A DNA stretch of 64,000 nucleotides from positions 62,001 to 126,000 of the forward strand of contig CAIQVJ010000027.1 of the NCBI GenBank assembly GCA_903875225.1, given 5' to 3'. Source of the stretch: an uncultured Pseudomonadota bacterium (lineage in GTDB: Bacteria; Myxococcota_A; UBA796; SXON01). The notes below the pieces were generated by a model, which worked only from the letters and a program-made list of their open reading frames with translations, was not told where the DNA came from and searched no databases. Shown here one piece after another: positions 26,582 to 34,356 of the stretch. Positions within the stretch are counted from its first letter, which is position 1; every line of letters starts with the position of its first letter. Position numbers and translations under genes: made by a program.

Positions 26582-28143
26582 ACGATGTCCCGCTGCAGCC
26601 CGGAGATGTGGTCGGCCGCTACAAGGTCATGGAGCAGCTCGGCAACGGCAGGTGGGGAGCGCTCTACAAGGCGCGCAGCCTGGCTGCCCAGACCTACCAC
26701 GTGCTGCGCCTCCCCTCCGGTCTCGGGCCCGCAGCGCGCGAGGCGCTCCGCCGGGAAGTCCGGCTGCAGCAGGCGCTCACCCACCCCAACGTGGTGCCCA
26801 TCGCTGAGATCGTGGAGACCGGAACCATCTTCGCGCTGGTGACCGAGTGGGTGGAGGGCACCTGCCTGCGCGACGTGCTCGCCGACGCCGACGGCATGGA
26901 CCTGGGCGACGTGATGCCGCTCTTCCTGGAGATCCTCGACGCCGTTCGGACCGCGCACACAATGGGCCTCGTGCACGAGTCGCTCACCCCAGGGGATGTG
27001 CTCCTCGCCGTCACCCAGGGCGGGGTGACCGCGCGGGTCACGGAGTTTGGCCTGTGGCGAGCGCTCGGCGGAGCCGACGGGACCGGGCAGCCCCCCCCCT
27101 CCTACGCGCGGTACCTCGCCCCGGAGCTCTTCGTTCCAGGGGCGCGGCTGGATGCCAGGACCGATGTCTTCTCGCTGGGTTGCGTGCTGTACGAGATGCT
27201 GACCGGCCACGCTCCATTCGCCGAGCAGCCGAGGTTGGATCCGCGCGGCGGGCCCGCGTACGAGCCCCTCGCGGCGGTCATGGCGGACTGCCCGCTCGCC
27301 CTGGCGGCGGCGGTCGAGCGGGCGCTCGAGCTCGACCCCGAGTACCGGTACCCGGACATCGCCAGTTTTGCGCGCGGACTTTTTGGGACCGAGGAGCCGG
27401 AGTCGGAGCCACAGGATGCCGCCCGGGAGAGCTTTGCAGACGAAGAGACCGAGGAGGCGACCGGAGCGCAGCGTGCTCCCGAGCAGGCACCACCTCCGAA
27501 CGAACCGATGGGGTCGAGCCCGCCCGCCCCACTGCCCACGCCCCCCGTCGCGCCCGCGCCCCCCGTCACGCCCGCGCCCGTTCCCGCGGCAGCCACGCCA
27601 GCCCCGCCCGTGAGAGCCGAGCAGGCCGAGCCCGACCCGGCCTGGCAAGGGGTGAGCTGGGCGGTGCGCTTCGTGATCGCGCCCGCCGGGTTGATCGGCG
27701 GCGTCGTCCTGCTGGGCGCCTACCTGGACGGCGCGCAGGTCCGCGCGGCGAGGGGGGGCGCCGAGCTGGCGGCGAAGAGCGTGGAGGCAGACCTGGAAGA
27801 GCAGATCGCCAGCGCGCAGCAACTGGTGGCCTGGGGGGCGCCTGAAGCATCGATCAAGGTCGCCGTCGAGGCCGCCGAGGCCGCAACCACGCCCGCGGCA
27901 CGCCTCGAAGCCGATGACAAGCTCTCCGAGGTACTCCTGCGTGATCTCAAGCTGCTTCCGCCGCCACCGACCCAGGCCGAGGAGCTCACGCACAGAGCAA
28001 TCGAGCGGATGCTCATCACCGACCGGGAGCACCTCCAGGGCTACCGTGAGGCGCTCGCAGCTCAGGATGCGGCCGAGTCCCGACCCTTCGCCGGGATCGC
28101 GAGCGGCCTGGGATTCGCGGGTCCGCCGCGAACCGACCGATGA
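26578..28143 (+). CDS. Ser/Thr kinase-like protein with substituted catalytic residues (probable pseudokinase)
   Basis: The 521-residue product has a Hanks-type kinase fold (residues 14-270), a Pro/Ala linker, one membrane segment (about 361-382) and a coiled, helical extracytoplasmic tail. The glycine loop GNGRWG and the APE segment (APELF) remain. The key residues are changed: the VAIK lysine position reads HVLRL (Arg44), HRDLKPxN reads HESLTPGD (Ser135 for Asp, Asp140 for Asn), and DFG reads EFG (Glu156). This points to a pseudokinase that binds ligands or scaffolds partners, not an active kinase. Its ends overlap both neighbours by 4 bp. Confidence 0.85.
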   Translation: MNDVPLQPGDVVGRYKVMEQLGNGRWGALYKARSLAAQTYHVLRLPSGLGPAAREALRREVRLQQALTHPNVVPIAEIVETGTIFALVTEWVEGTCLRDVLADADGMDLGDVMPLFLEILDAVRTAHTMGLVHESLTPGDVLLAVTQGGVTARVTEFGLWRALGGADGTGQPPPSYARYLAPELFVPGARLDARTDVFSLGCVLYEMLTGHAPFAEQPRLDPRGGPAYEPLAAVMADCPLALAAAVERALELDPEYRYPDIASFARGLFGTEEPESEPQDAARESFADEETEEATGAQRAPEQAPPPNEPMGSSPPAPLPTPPVAPAPPVTPAPVPAAATPAPPVRAEQAEPDPAWQGVSWAVRFVIAPAGLIGGVVLLGAYLDGAQVRAARGGAELAAKSVEADLEEQIASAQQLVAWGAPEASIKVAVEAAEAATTPAARLEADDKLSEVLLRDLKLLPPPPTQAEELTHRAIERMLITDREHLQGYREALAAQDAAESRPFAGIASGLGFAGPPRTDR

Positions 28144-30434
28144 TCCCCCTCGAAGCCTCCGAGCGGGCGGGTGACCTCGGGGGCAAGGCTGCGGCCCTCG
28201 CGCGGCTGGTCCGGCTGGGGTTCGACGTACCCCGCGCCTGGGTGATCCCGCCCTCGGTATTCAAGGCCTTCCTTCTCGAGAACAACCTCGACGCCAGTAC
28301 CCCGGGGCTTCCGGCGAGGATCTCCAGCGGCCGCATGCCGCTCCCGCTCGTCAGCCCCGCTCCGTGCGTGGCAGTCCGCTCGAGCGGAACCGATGAAGAC
28401 CGCGCAGACCACGCCGCTGCCGGCCGATACGCCACTGTCCTCGCGGTCGGTCCGGCTGGGTTCGAGCAGGCCGTACGCGACGTGTGGCGGAGCTGGGTGG
28501 AGGCGCGCTCCCCGGGTGAGCCCCTGCATGGGATGGCCGTGCTCATCCAGGAGATGATCGATGCGCGGCTGGCGGGCGTCCTGTTCACCACGAACCCCGT
28601 GAGCGGGAGCTGGGGAGAGATGGTGATCGAAGCGGTGTGGGGTCTGGGAGAGCCGCTCGTGAGCGGCAAGGCGGTGCCGGACCGATATGTATTGACCCGA
28701 GACCGACGCATGGGCACGCGAAAGACGCCCGTGATCACCGAGGAAGGAGTCCGGTCACAGGCCACCGAGCTGGTGCTCGACCGGGGAGGCCTCCAGACGA
28801 GGGCGACCGCAGCGCCACACGCCAGAAAGTTGCTTCGGGAGGACCTTGTGGCGCTCGGGGAGCTCGGGCTCGCCATCGAGCGGGCGTTCGGCGGCCCGCA
28901 GGACGTGGAGTGGGTTCAGGACCGCGCTGGAAAATTCTGGGTGCTGCAGGCGCGACCCATCACGACGCAGCGGAGGCTGCCCCGTGGCGACGCCACGCTG
29001 TGGACGCGGCGCTTCATCGGAGAGCGCTTTCCCGGCGGCGTCACGCCGCTCACCTGGTCGATCGTCGGGCCGGCGCTCACCTGGTTCATCTCCTACCCGG
29101 AGACGTCGCGGCAATACCTGGGTGGCGAACCCCCGTTGCGCGTCGTCAACGGCCACCCGTACCTCAACGTCACGGTGTTCCGCCACCTCGTGTTCAAGGC
29201 CCCGGGAGCCGCCCCTCCCCGGTTCATGGTGGACTTCTTTCCACCTGAGGAGGAGGCGGCCTTCACCCGCCGCCACGCGGCAGCCCCGGACCTCGCCGTG
29301 TACGCGAGCATCTTCAAGACCACCTTCGCCGAGCGCCGCTGGCGCCGCTTTCGCTGGAACCCCGCGACGAACGTCCGGGCCTGGGACACCTTCCGCAAGG
29401 GCCTCCCCGCGCGCCTGCGCACCCTCGAAACGAGCGACCTGCCGCAGGTCCTCTCGCTCACGAGCGAGCTTCTGCGCGAGTACATCAAGATCCACGTCAC
29501 TTCGCTCCTCTTCGCGAACATGAGTTTTGAGCTGCTCGGCCCCACGCTCACCGAGGCGCAGCGAGAACTGGTCCTGCGACCGTGGGGCGGCTCCATCACC
29601 CGGCGTGTCGATGCCGCGCTGGGCGACGTGGGACGCGGCATGCTCCCGATGTCGACATTCCTGGCAGAGCACGGCCACCGATCCCGCGCGAGCTGGGAGA
29701 TCTGGGCCCCGCGGCTGGTCGAGGACGAAGCGGGCACCTGGAACACGGCGAGGGCGCTCGCGCTCGAGCCCCGCCCGGATGTGCCGGCCGAGGTGGTGGA
29801 GACCGAGCGCGCCGCCGCCGCGCTGCACCCCGTCCACCGCCGCCTGACCCACCTCGCGAGTGAATACCTGCGCTTGCGTGAGGAGCAACGCTATGCGCTG
29901 GACAGGTTCTTCTGGACCGTGAAGCGCAGACTCTCCGCTCTCGCTCCGGCGATGGGGTTGCGGCCCGACGAGGTTCCGTGGCTGACGGCCGAGGAGCTGC
30001 TCCACCTGCCGGAACACCCGGACCAACGGGCAGCGCAGCGCCGCCGGATAGGCGCCGACCCGAACCCCCCCGACTTCTTCCGGGGAGACGCCCCGGTGGC
30101 CCCCCCACCGGCCACACGCCGCCTTCAGGGCCTGGGGGTCTCTCCCGGCACGGCACGAGGGCCTGCGCGCGTGCTCCACCATGCAGCGGACGCCTCGGCC
30201 CTGCGTGCCGGCGAGATCCTTGTCACGCACTCGACCGATCCGGCATGGACGTCGGCATTCGGGCGCGCTGCGGGGCTCGTCCTGGAGCTCGGGAGCCAGC
30301 TGTCCCACGGCGCCGTGGTCGCCCGCGAGTGCCGCCTCCCGGCAGTCGCGAACATCAGCGGCGCGACCCAGCACATCCAGGACGGGGCCGAGATCCTGAT
30401 CGATGGTCGCGCAGGAACGGTGTGGATCCTCTGA
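28140..30434 (+). CDS. PEP synthase/pyruvate phosphate dikinase-like phosphotransferase
   Basis: The 764-residue product joins an N-terminal ATP-grasp half (GGKAAALARL, AVRSSGTDEDR, IEAVWGLGEP, VLQARPIT) to a C-terminal swivelling domain with the phosphohistidine motif SQLSHGAVVARE (H723). Between them lies a family-unusual middle region (residues 285-650). This layout matches PpsA, and also Rph-type rifampicin phosphotransferases in which the swivelling domain moves phosphate to a small molecule. There is no classical PEP-binding TIM-barrel at the C-terminus, which favours the Rph-like type. It overlaps the pseudokinase stop by 4 bp. Confidence 0.8.
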   Translation: MIPLEASERAGDLGGKAAALARLVRLGFDVPRAWVIPPSVFKAFLLENNLDASTPGLPARISSGRMPLPLVSPAPCVAVRSSGTDEDRADHAAAGRYATVLAVGPAGFEQAVRDVWRSWVEARSPGEPLHGMAVLIQEMIDARLAGVLFTTNPVSGSWGEMVIEAVWGLGEPLVSGKAVPDRYVLTRDRRMGTRKTPVITEEGVRSQATELVLDRGGLQTRATAAPHARKLLREDLVALGELGLAIERAFGGPQDVEWVQDRAGKFWVLQARPITTQRRLPRGDATLWTRRFIGERFPGGVTPLTWSIVGPALTWFISYPETSRQYLGGEPPLRVVNGHPYLNVTVFRHLVFKAPGAAPPRFMVDFFPPEEEAAFTRRHAAAPDLAVYASIFKTTFAERRWRRFRWNPATNVRAWDTFRKGLPARLRTLETSDLPQVLSLTSELLREYIKIHVTSLLFANMSFELLGPTLTEAQRELVLRPWGGSITRRVDAALGDVGRGMLPMSTFLAEHGHRSRASWEIWAPRLVEDEAGTWNTARALALEPRPDVPAEVVETERAAAALHPVHRRLTHLASEYLRLREEQRYALDRFFWTVKRRLSALAPAMGLRPDEVPWLTAEELLHLPEHPDQRAAQRRRIGADPNPPDFFRGDAPVAPPPATRRLQGLGVSPGTARGPARVLHHAADASALRAGEILVTHSTDPAWTSAFGRAAGLVLELGSQLSHGAVVARECRLPAVANISGATQHIQDGAEILIDGRAGTVWIL

Positions 30435-30437
30435 CCG

Positions 30438-31574
30438 TCACCGCCGGCGCGGGTTCCTGCGCTGATCCTCGGTCACGACGACCTCGATCCCTTCGAGGTC
30501 CTTCTCACTCACGGGCAAGCCCTCGAGGAAGCCCGATGCGGTGAGCAGGTCCTGGAACCCATCACCCGATGGCCCCACTGCGCCCGGCGGCAGGGTCCGG
30601 CCTGGCTGCCCAGCGTCCCGTCGGACAGCCTGGTTGGAGAGCTTGATTTGCGTCGCGAGCGCCCCGAGCATGCTCTCGCGCCACCACAGTCGGGTATCGC
30701 CGGCAAGGCGCTCATACACCTCCACGTCGAGTCGATACAGCCACCCCCTGGTCACAGGGACACAACTCGCGGTCCGGGGACCTGGGAGGATCAGGGTGTT
30801 GATCCCGAGCACGTCCCCGGACTTGAGCGTCGCGAGGCGCTCCGCACGGTCACCCCGAACGTGCCGGAACACATCCACCATCCCCGAGGCGATCAGAAAG
30901 GCGCTCGAAGCCTGCTCGCCCTCGAGGAAGAGCGGCTTTCCCTCCTGCATCGACTGGGCGGTGAACGCGGCGGCAAACGGCGCCAACACCTCGTCGCTGG
31001 CCTGGGCCAGACCGGGCAGGCCCTTGAGGAGCGGAAGGAGCTCGGGACACGGCTCGAGCGCGGCGCCAGGCGCCAGACTCTTCCAGATCCGCTGGAAGAA
31101 CGCTGGTTCTACCCGCGCCGGCGCAGACTCCCTGCCGGTCGCCATCGCGGCGATCCGCTGGTTCGCGTTCTGGATGCGACGCGCCAGCGTGACCAGGGCG
31201 GTATCGAGCAGCGCGCCGTAGATCGGGCTTCGCTGCCACCGGAGCGTCCGCAAGCCGGACACGGGGAGGATCGCGACCTTCGAGGTACTCCGCGCCACCA
31301 GCGACGCGGTGCGGACGTTGCCGGCAAAGAACCCTGCAGCCTCTCCGATGACCTCGCCCGGGAGCACGCGACCCACCTCCGCCTCACTGACGAGCGCCCG
31401 GAGGTCACCGGCCAGCACGATCCCGATCTCGTCGACCGGGGCTCCCGCTCGCCAGAGCACCTCCCCCACATGCACATCCCGCACCGACCACAACGCCGAG
31501 GCGCTGCCTACGGCCGCGGCCGGGACCCGCTGAAAGATGGGGAGCATTCGCAATTCATCGGCCAACGACAACAT
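30438..31574 (-). CDS. Protein with two cyclic-nucleotide-binding domains
   Basis: The 378-residue product carries two CRP-like beta-barrel sensor domains (about residues 10-120 and 215-330), each with the PGEVIGE / SGDVLG glycine region seen before the phosphate-binding cassette. No helix-turn-helix DNA-binding domain is evident, so it is probably a regulatory or scaffolding sensor rather than a CRP-type transcription factor. The start at ATG 31574 is divergent from the DUF1015 gene. It converges with the phosphotransferase gene with only 3 bp between stops. Confidence 0.75.
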   Translation of the reverse strand: MLSLADELRMLPIFQRVPAAAVGSASALWSVRDVHVGEVLWRAGAPVDEIGIVLAGDLRALVSEAEVGRVLPGEVIGEAAGFFAGNVRTASLVARSTSKVAILPVSGLRTLRWQRSPIYGALLDTALVTLARRIQNANQRIAAMATGRESAPARVEPAFFQRIWKSLAPGAALEPCPELLPLLKGLPGLAQASDEVLAPFAAAFTAQSMQEGKPLFLEGEQASSAFLIASGMVDVFRHVRGDRAERLATLKSGDVLGINTLILPGPRTASCVPVTRGWLYRLDVEVYERLAGDTRLWWRESMLGALATQIKLSNQAVRRDAGQPGRTLPPGAVGPSGDGFQDLLTASGFLEGLPVSEKDLEGIEVVVTEDQRRNPRRR

Positions 31575-31649
31575 GCCCCCATCATATCCCTGATCCCCCG
31601 GGGTATCCGCAGTCCCGCGCGCGTTAGATGCCGCTCCCCCGGAGCACCC

Positions 31650-32861
31650 ATGTCGCAGATCCGCCCCTTCCGCGCTGTACACGCACCAAACGCCCTCGCC
31701 GCCGACGTGATCGCGCCGCCGTACGACGTCATGAGCGAATCGGAGGCCCGCGCGATCGTGGCAGCCAACCCCAGGTCGTTCGTGCGGGTGAGCCGCCCCG
31801 AGGCCGTGCTGCCCGAGGGCACCGACTCGCACTCGCGACTCGCCTATGACACCGTGCGAAACGAGTACCTGGGCCTGAAGGCCGCGGGCCTGCTCGTCCA
31901 GGACCCGACCGAGAGCTACTACCTCTATGGCCAGAAGATGGGGGACCACTTCCAGGTCGGCCTCGTCGCCTGCTTCTCCTGCGAGGAGTACGACGAGGGC
32001 CTCATCAAGAAGCACGAGCACACACGGCCGGACAAGGAGAAGGACCGTGTCGAGCACATCAATGCCTCCAACGCCCAGACCGGCATGGTGTTCCTCGCCT
32101 ACAGGGACACCCCGGCGCTCAATGCGCTCATCGCATCCCACGCACAGCGCACGCCCGAGTGGCGGGTGACGACCGAGGACGACGTCGAGCACACCCTCTG
32201 GCGGCTGGCAGATCCCTCCGACGTCGCCGCCGTGACTGCGGCAGCGGCGGAGCTCCCTGCAACCTATGTCGCAGATGGCCATCACCGCTCCGCCGCAGCG
32301 TCGATCATCCACCGGATGCGAGCAGGCACTCCCGGGCGCCACGGGTGGTTCCTCGCAGGCCTGTTCCCCTCATCCGCGCTGCAGATCCTGGCCTACAACC
32401 GGGCAGTGAAGGACCTCTACGGCCACACCCCCGAGTCGCTGCTCGCTGCTGTTCGTGCGCACTTCGACGTCGCCGCCACGACCGAGCCGGTGCCCCCCGG
32501 CCGCAGCCACTACACCATGTATCTCGGCGGGGTGTGGTATTCGCTGAAGGCGAGGAACATCCCGAACGATCCTGTCGCAGGACTCGATGTGTCGCTGCTC
32601 CAGGATCGCGTTCTCCGCCCGCTGCTCGGGATCGAGAACCCGCGCACCGACAAGCGCATCGACTTCATCGGCGGCATCCGCGGCTGGCAGGAGCTCAAGC
32701 GGCTCGTCGACAGCGGCTCCCACGCCGTGGCGTTCCACATGCACCCGACGTCGATGGACCAGCTGCTGGCCGTTGCCGACGCCGGCGAGGTGATGCCACC
32801 GAAGTCCACCTGGTTCGAGCCGAAGCTTCGGGACGCCGTGGCGATGCACGAACTGGAATAG
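31650..32861 (+). CDS. DUF1015 family protein
   Basis: The 403-residue product matches the DUF1015 family from its N-terminus (IRPFRAVHAPNALAADVIAPPYDV). It also has the conserved HEHTRPDKEKDR and ADGHHR segments. The family is widespread but without a settled function, and a SerC/serine-metabolism or kinase-like link has been proposed from gene context elsewhere. GGAG lies 6 bp before the ATG at 31650. It precedes lpdA by 67 bp on the same strand. Confidence 0.9.
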   Translation: MSQIRPFRAVHAPNALAADVIAPPYDVMSESEARAIVAANPRSFVRVSRPEAVLPEGTDSHSRLAYDTVRNEYLGLKAAGLLVQDPTESYYLYGQKMGDHFQVGLVACFSCEEYDEGLIKKHEHTRPDKEKDRVEHINASNAQTGMVFLAYRDTPALNALIASHAQRTPEWRVTTEDDVEHTLWRLADPSDVAAVTAAAAELPATYVADGHHRSAAASIIHRMRAGTPGRHGWFLAGLFPSSALQILAYNRAVKDLYGHTPESLLAAVRAHFDVAATTEPVPPGRSHYTMYLGGVWYSLKARNIPNDPVAGLDVSLLQDRVLRPLLGIENPRTDKRIDFIGGIRGWQELKRLVDSGSHAVAFHMHPTSMDQLLAVADAGEVMPPKSTWFEPKLRDAVAMHELE

Positions 32862-32928
32862 CCCGCGCATCGAGCCGCGCGCCGGGGACCCCCTGACGGG
32901 ATAGAACGCGCCCCTTCGGAGAGTCCCC

Positions 32929-34335
32929 ATGTCTGCAGCCTCGCACTATCAGGCCATCGTCCTAGGAGCCGGCCCCGGCGGCTACCCCTGCGCCATCCGC
33001 CTCGGGCAACTCGGAGTGAAGACGTTGGTGATCGAACGGGAGTACTGGGGCGGGGTGTGCCTCAACGTCGGTTGCATCCCCTCCAAGGCGCTGATCACTG
33101 CGGGCAAGCGGATGGAGGAATTCCAGCACGCCGAGGCGATGGGCATCGAGTTCACCGGCGAGCTCAAGATGAACATGTCCAAGCTGCAGGCCTGGAAGAA
33201 CAGCGTCACCAGCAAGCTCTCCGGGGGCGTCCGCACCCTCCTCAAGGGGAACAAGGTCGAGATGCTCGAAGGAAGCGCCATGTTCGTCGGCCCGAACGAA
33301 CTGGAGGTGACGACGAAGGACGGGCCCAGGCGCGTGACCGCGGACCACATCGTGATCGCTACGGGTTCCCGCCCCGTGGAGGTTCCGGGCTTCTCGTTCA
33401 AGGACGCCCGGATCCTGGACTCCACCAAGGCGCTGGCGCTGCCGGAGATCCCCGCGCGCCTCGCCGTGATCGGCGGCGGCTACATCGGGCTGGAGATGGG
33501 CAGCATGTACCGCAAGCTCGGCAGCGCGGTCACGGTGATCGAGATGGCCGACCAGGTCCTCCCGGGCTTCGACACCGACGTCGTCAAGCTCATCCACCGG
33601 AGGCTCAAGAAGTCCGGGATCGCCGTGGAGCTCTCGTCCCAGGCGCTCGGCTGGGAGGAATCGGGCGAGGGTGCCGTGCTCCGGTACAAGACCCCGACCG
33701 GAGAGAAGTCCGTGACCGTGGACAGCATCCTCGTCACCGTGGGACGCCGCCCGAACACGGACAACATGGACCTGGAGAAGACCGGCGTCGCCATGGTCGG
33801 GCGGTTCATCCAGACCGACAAGCAGCTCAAGACGAGCGTGCCTGGGTTGTACGCGATCGGCGACTGCACCACGGGGCTGATGCTCGCACACAAGGCCACC
33901 CACGACGGCGAGGTGTGCGCCGAGGTCATCGCCGGCCACAAGGTCTACAACGACGCCAGGACCGTGCCCGCCGTGGTGTTCACCGACCCGGAGATCGCGA
34001 CCGCGGGGCTTCAGGAGCCCGAGGCAAGGGCCGCCGGCATGGACATCAAGGTCGGGAAGGTTCCGTTCGCCGCGATCGGACGCGCGCTCACCACCAACGA
34101 GACCGACGGGTTCATCAAGGTGATCGCAGACAAGGCCAGCAACCGGATCATCGGTGTCACGATCGTCGGCCCCCACGCCTCCGACCTCATCAGCGAGTGC
34201 GTTCTCGCCGTCGAGATGGAGTGCGAGCTCCACGACATCGGGCTCTCGATCCATCCCCACCCGACCTTGAGCGAGGGCATCATGGAGGCCTGCAAGGCCG
34301 CGTTGGGCGAGGCGATCCACGTCCTGAACGCGTAG
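32929..34335 (+). CDS. lpdA: Dihydrolipoamide dehydrogenase
   Basis: This flavoenzyme is the E3 component that reoxidises lipoamide in the pyruvate and 2-oxoglutarate dehydrogenase and glycine cleavage complexes. The 468-residue protein has the FAD motif GAGPGG, the redox-active disulfide GGVCLNVGCIPSK and a second NAD-binding GGGYIGLEMG. The C-terminal His-Glu pair lies in IHPHPTLSEG. The E1 and E2 partners are not in this window. Confidence 0.96.
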   Translation: MSAASHYQAIVLGAGPGGYPCAIRLGQLGVKTLVIEREYWGGVCLNVGCIPSKALITAGKRMEEFQHAEAMGIEFTGELKMNMSKLQAWKNSVTSKLSGGVRTLLKGNKVEMLEGSAMFVGPNELEVTTKDGPRRVTADHIVIATGSRPVEVPGFSFKDARILDSTKALALPEIPARLAVIGGGYIGLEMGSMYRKLGSAVTVIEMADQVLPGFDTDVVKLIHRRLKKSGIAVELSSQALGWEESGEGAVLRYKTPTGEKSVTVDSILVTVGRRPNTDNMDLEKTGVAMVGRFIQTDKQLKTSVPGLYAIGDCTTGLMLAHKATHDGEVCAEVIAGHKVYNDARTVPAVVFTDPEIATAGLQEPEARAAGMDIKVGKVPFAAIGRALTTNETDGFIKVIADKASNRIIGVTIVGPHASDLISECVLAVEMECELHDIGLSIHPHPTLSEGIMEACKAALGEAIHVLNA

Positions 34336-34356
34336 CGGCCCGGGGCGGGGAGCGGA

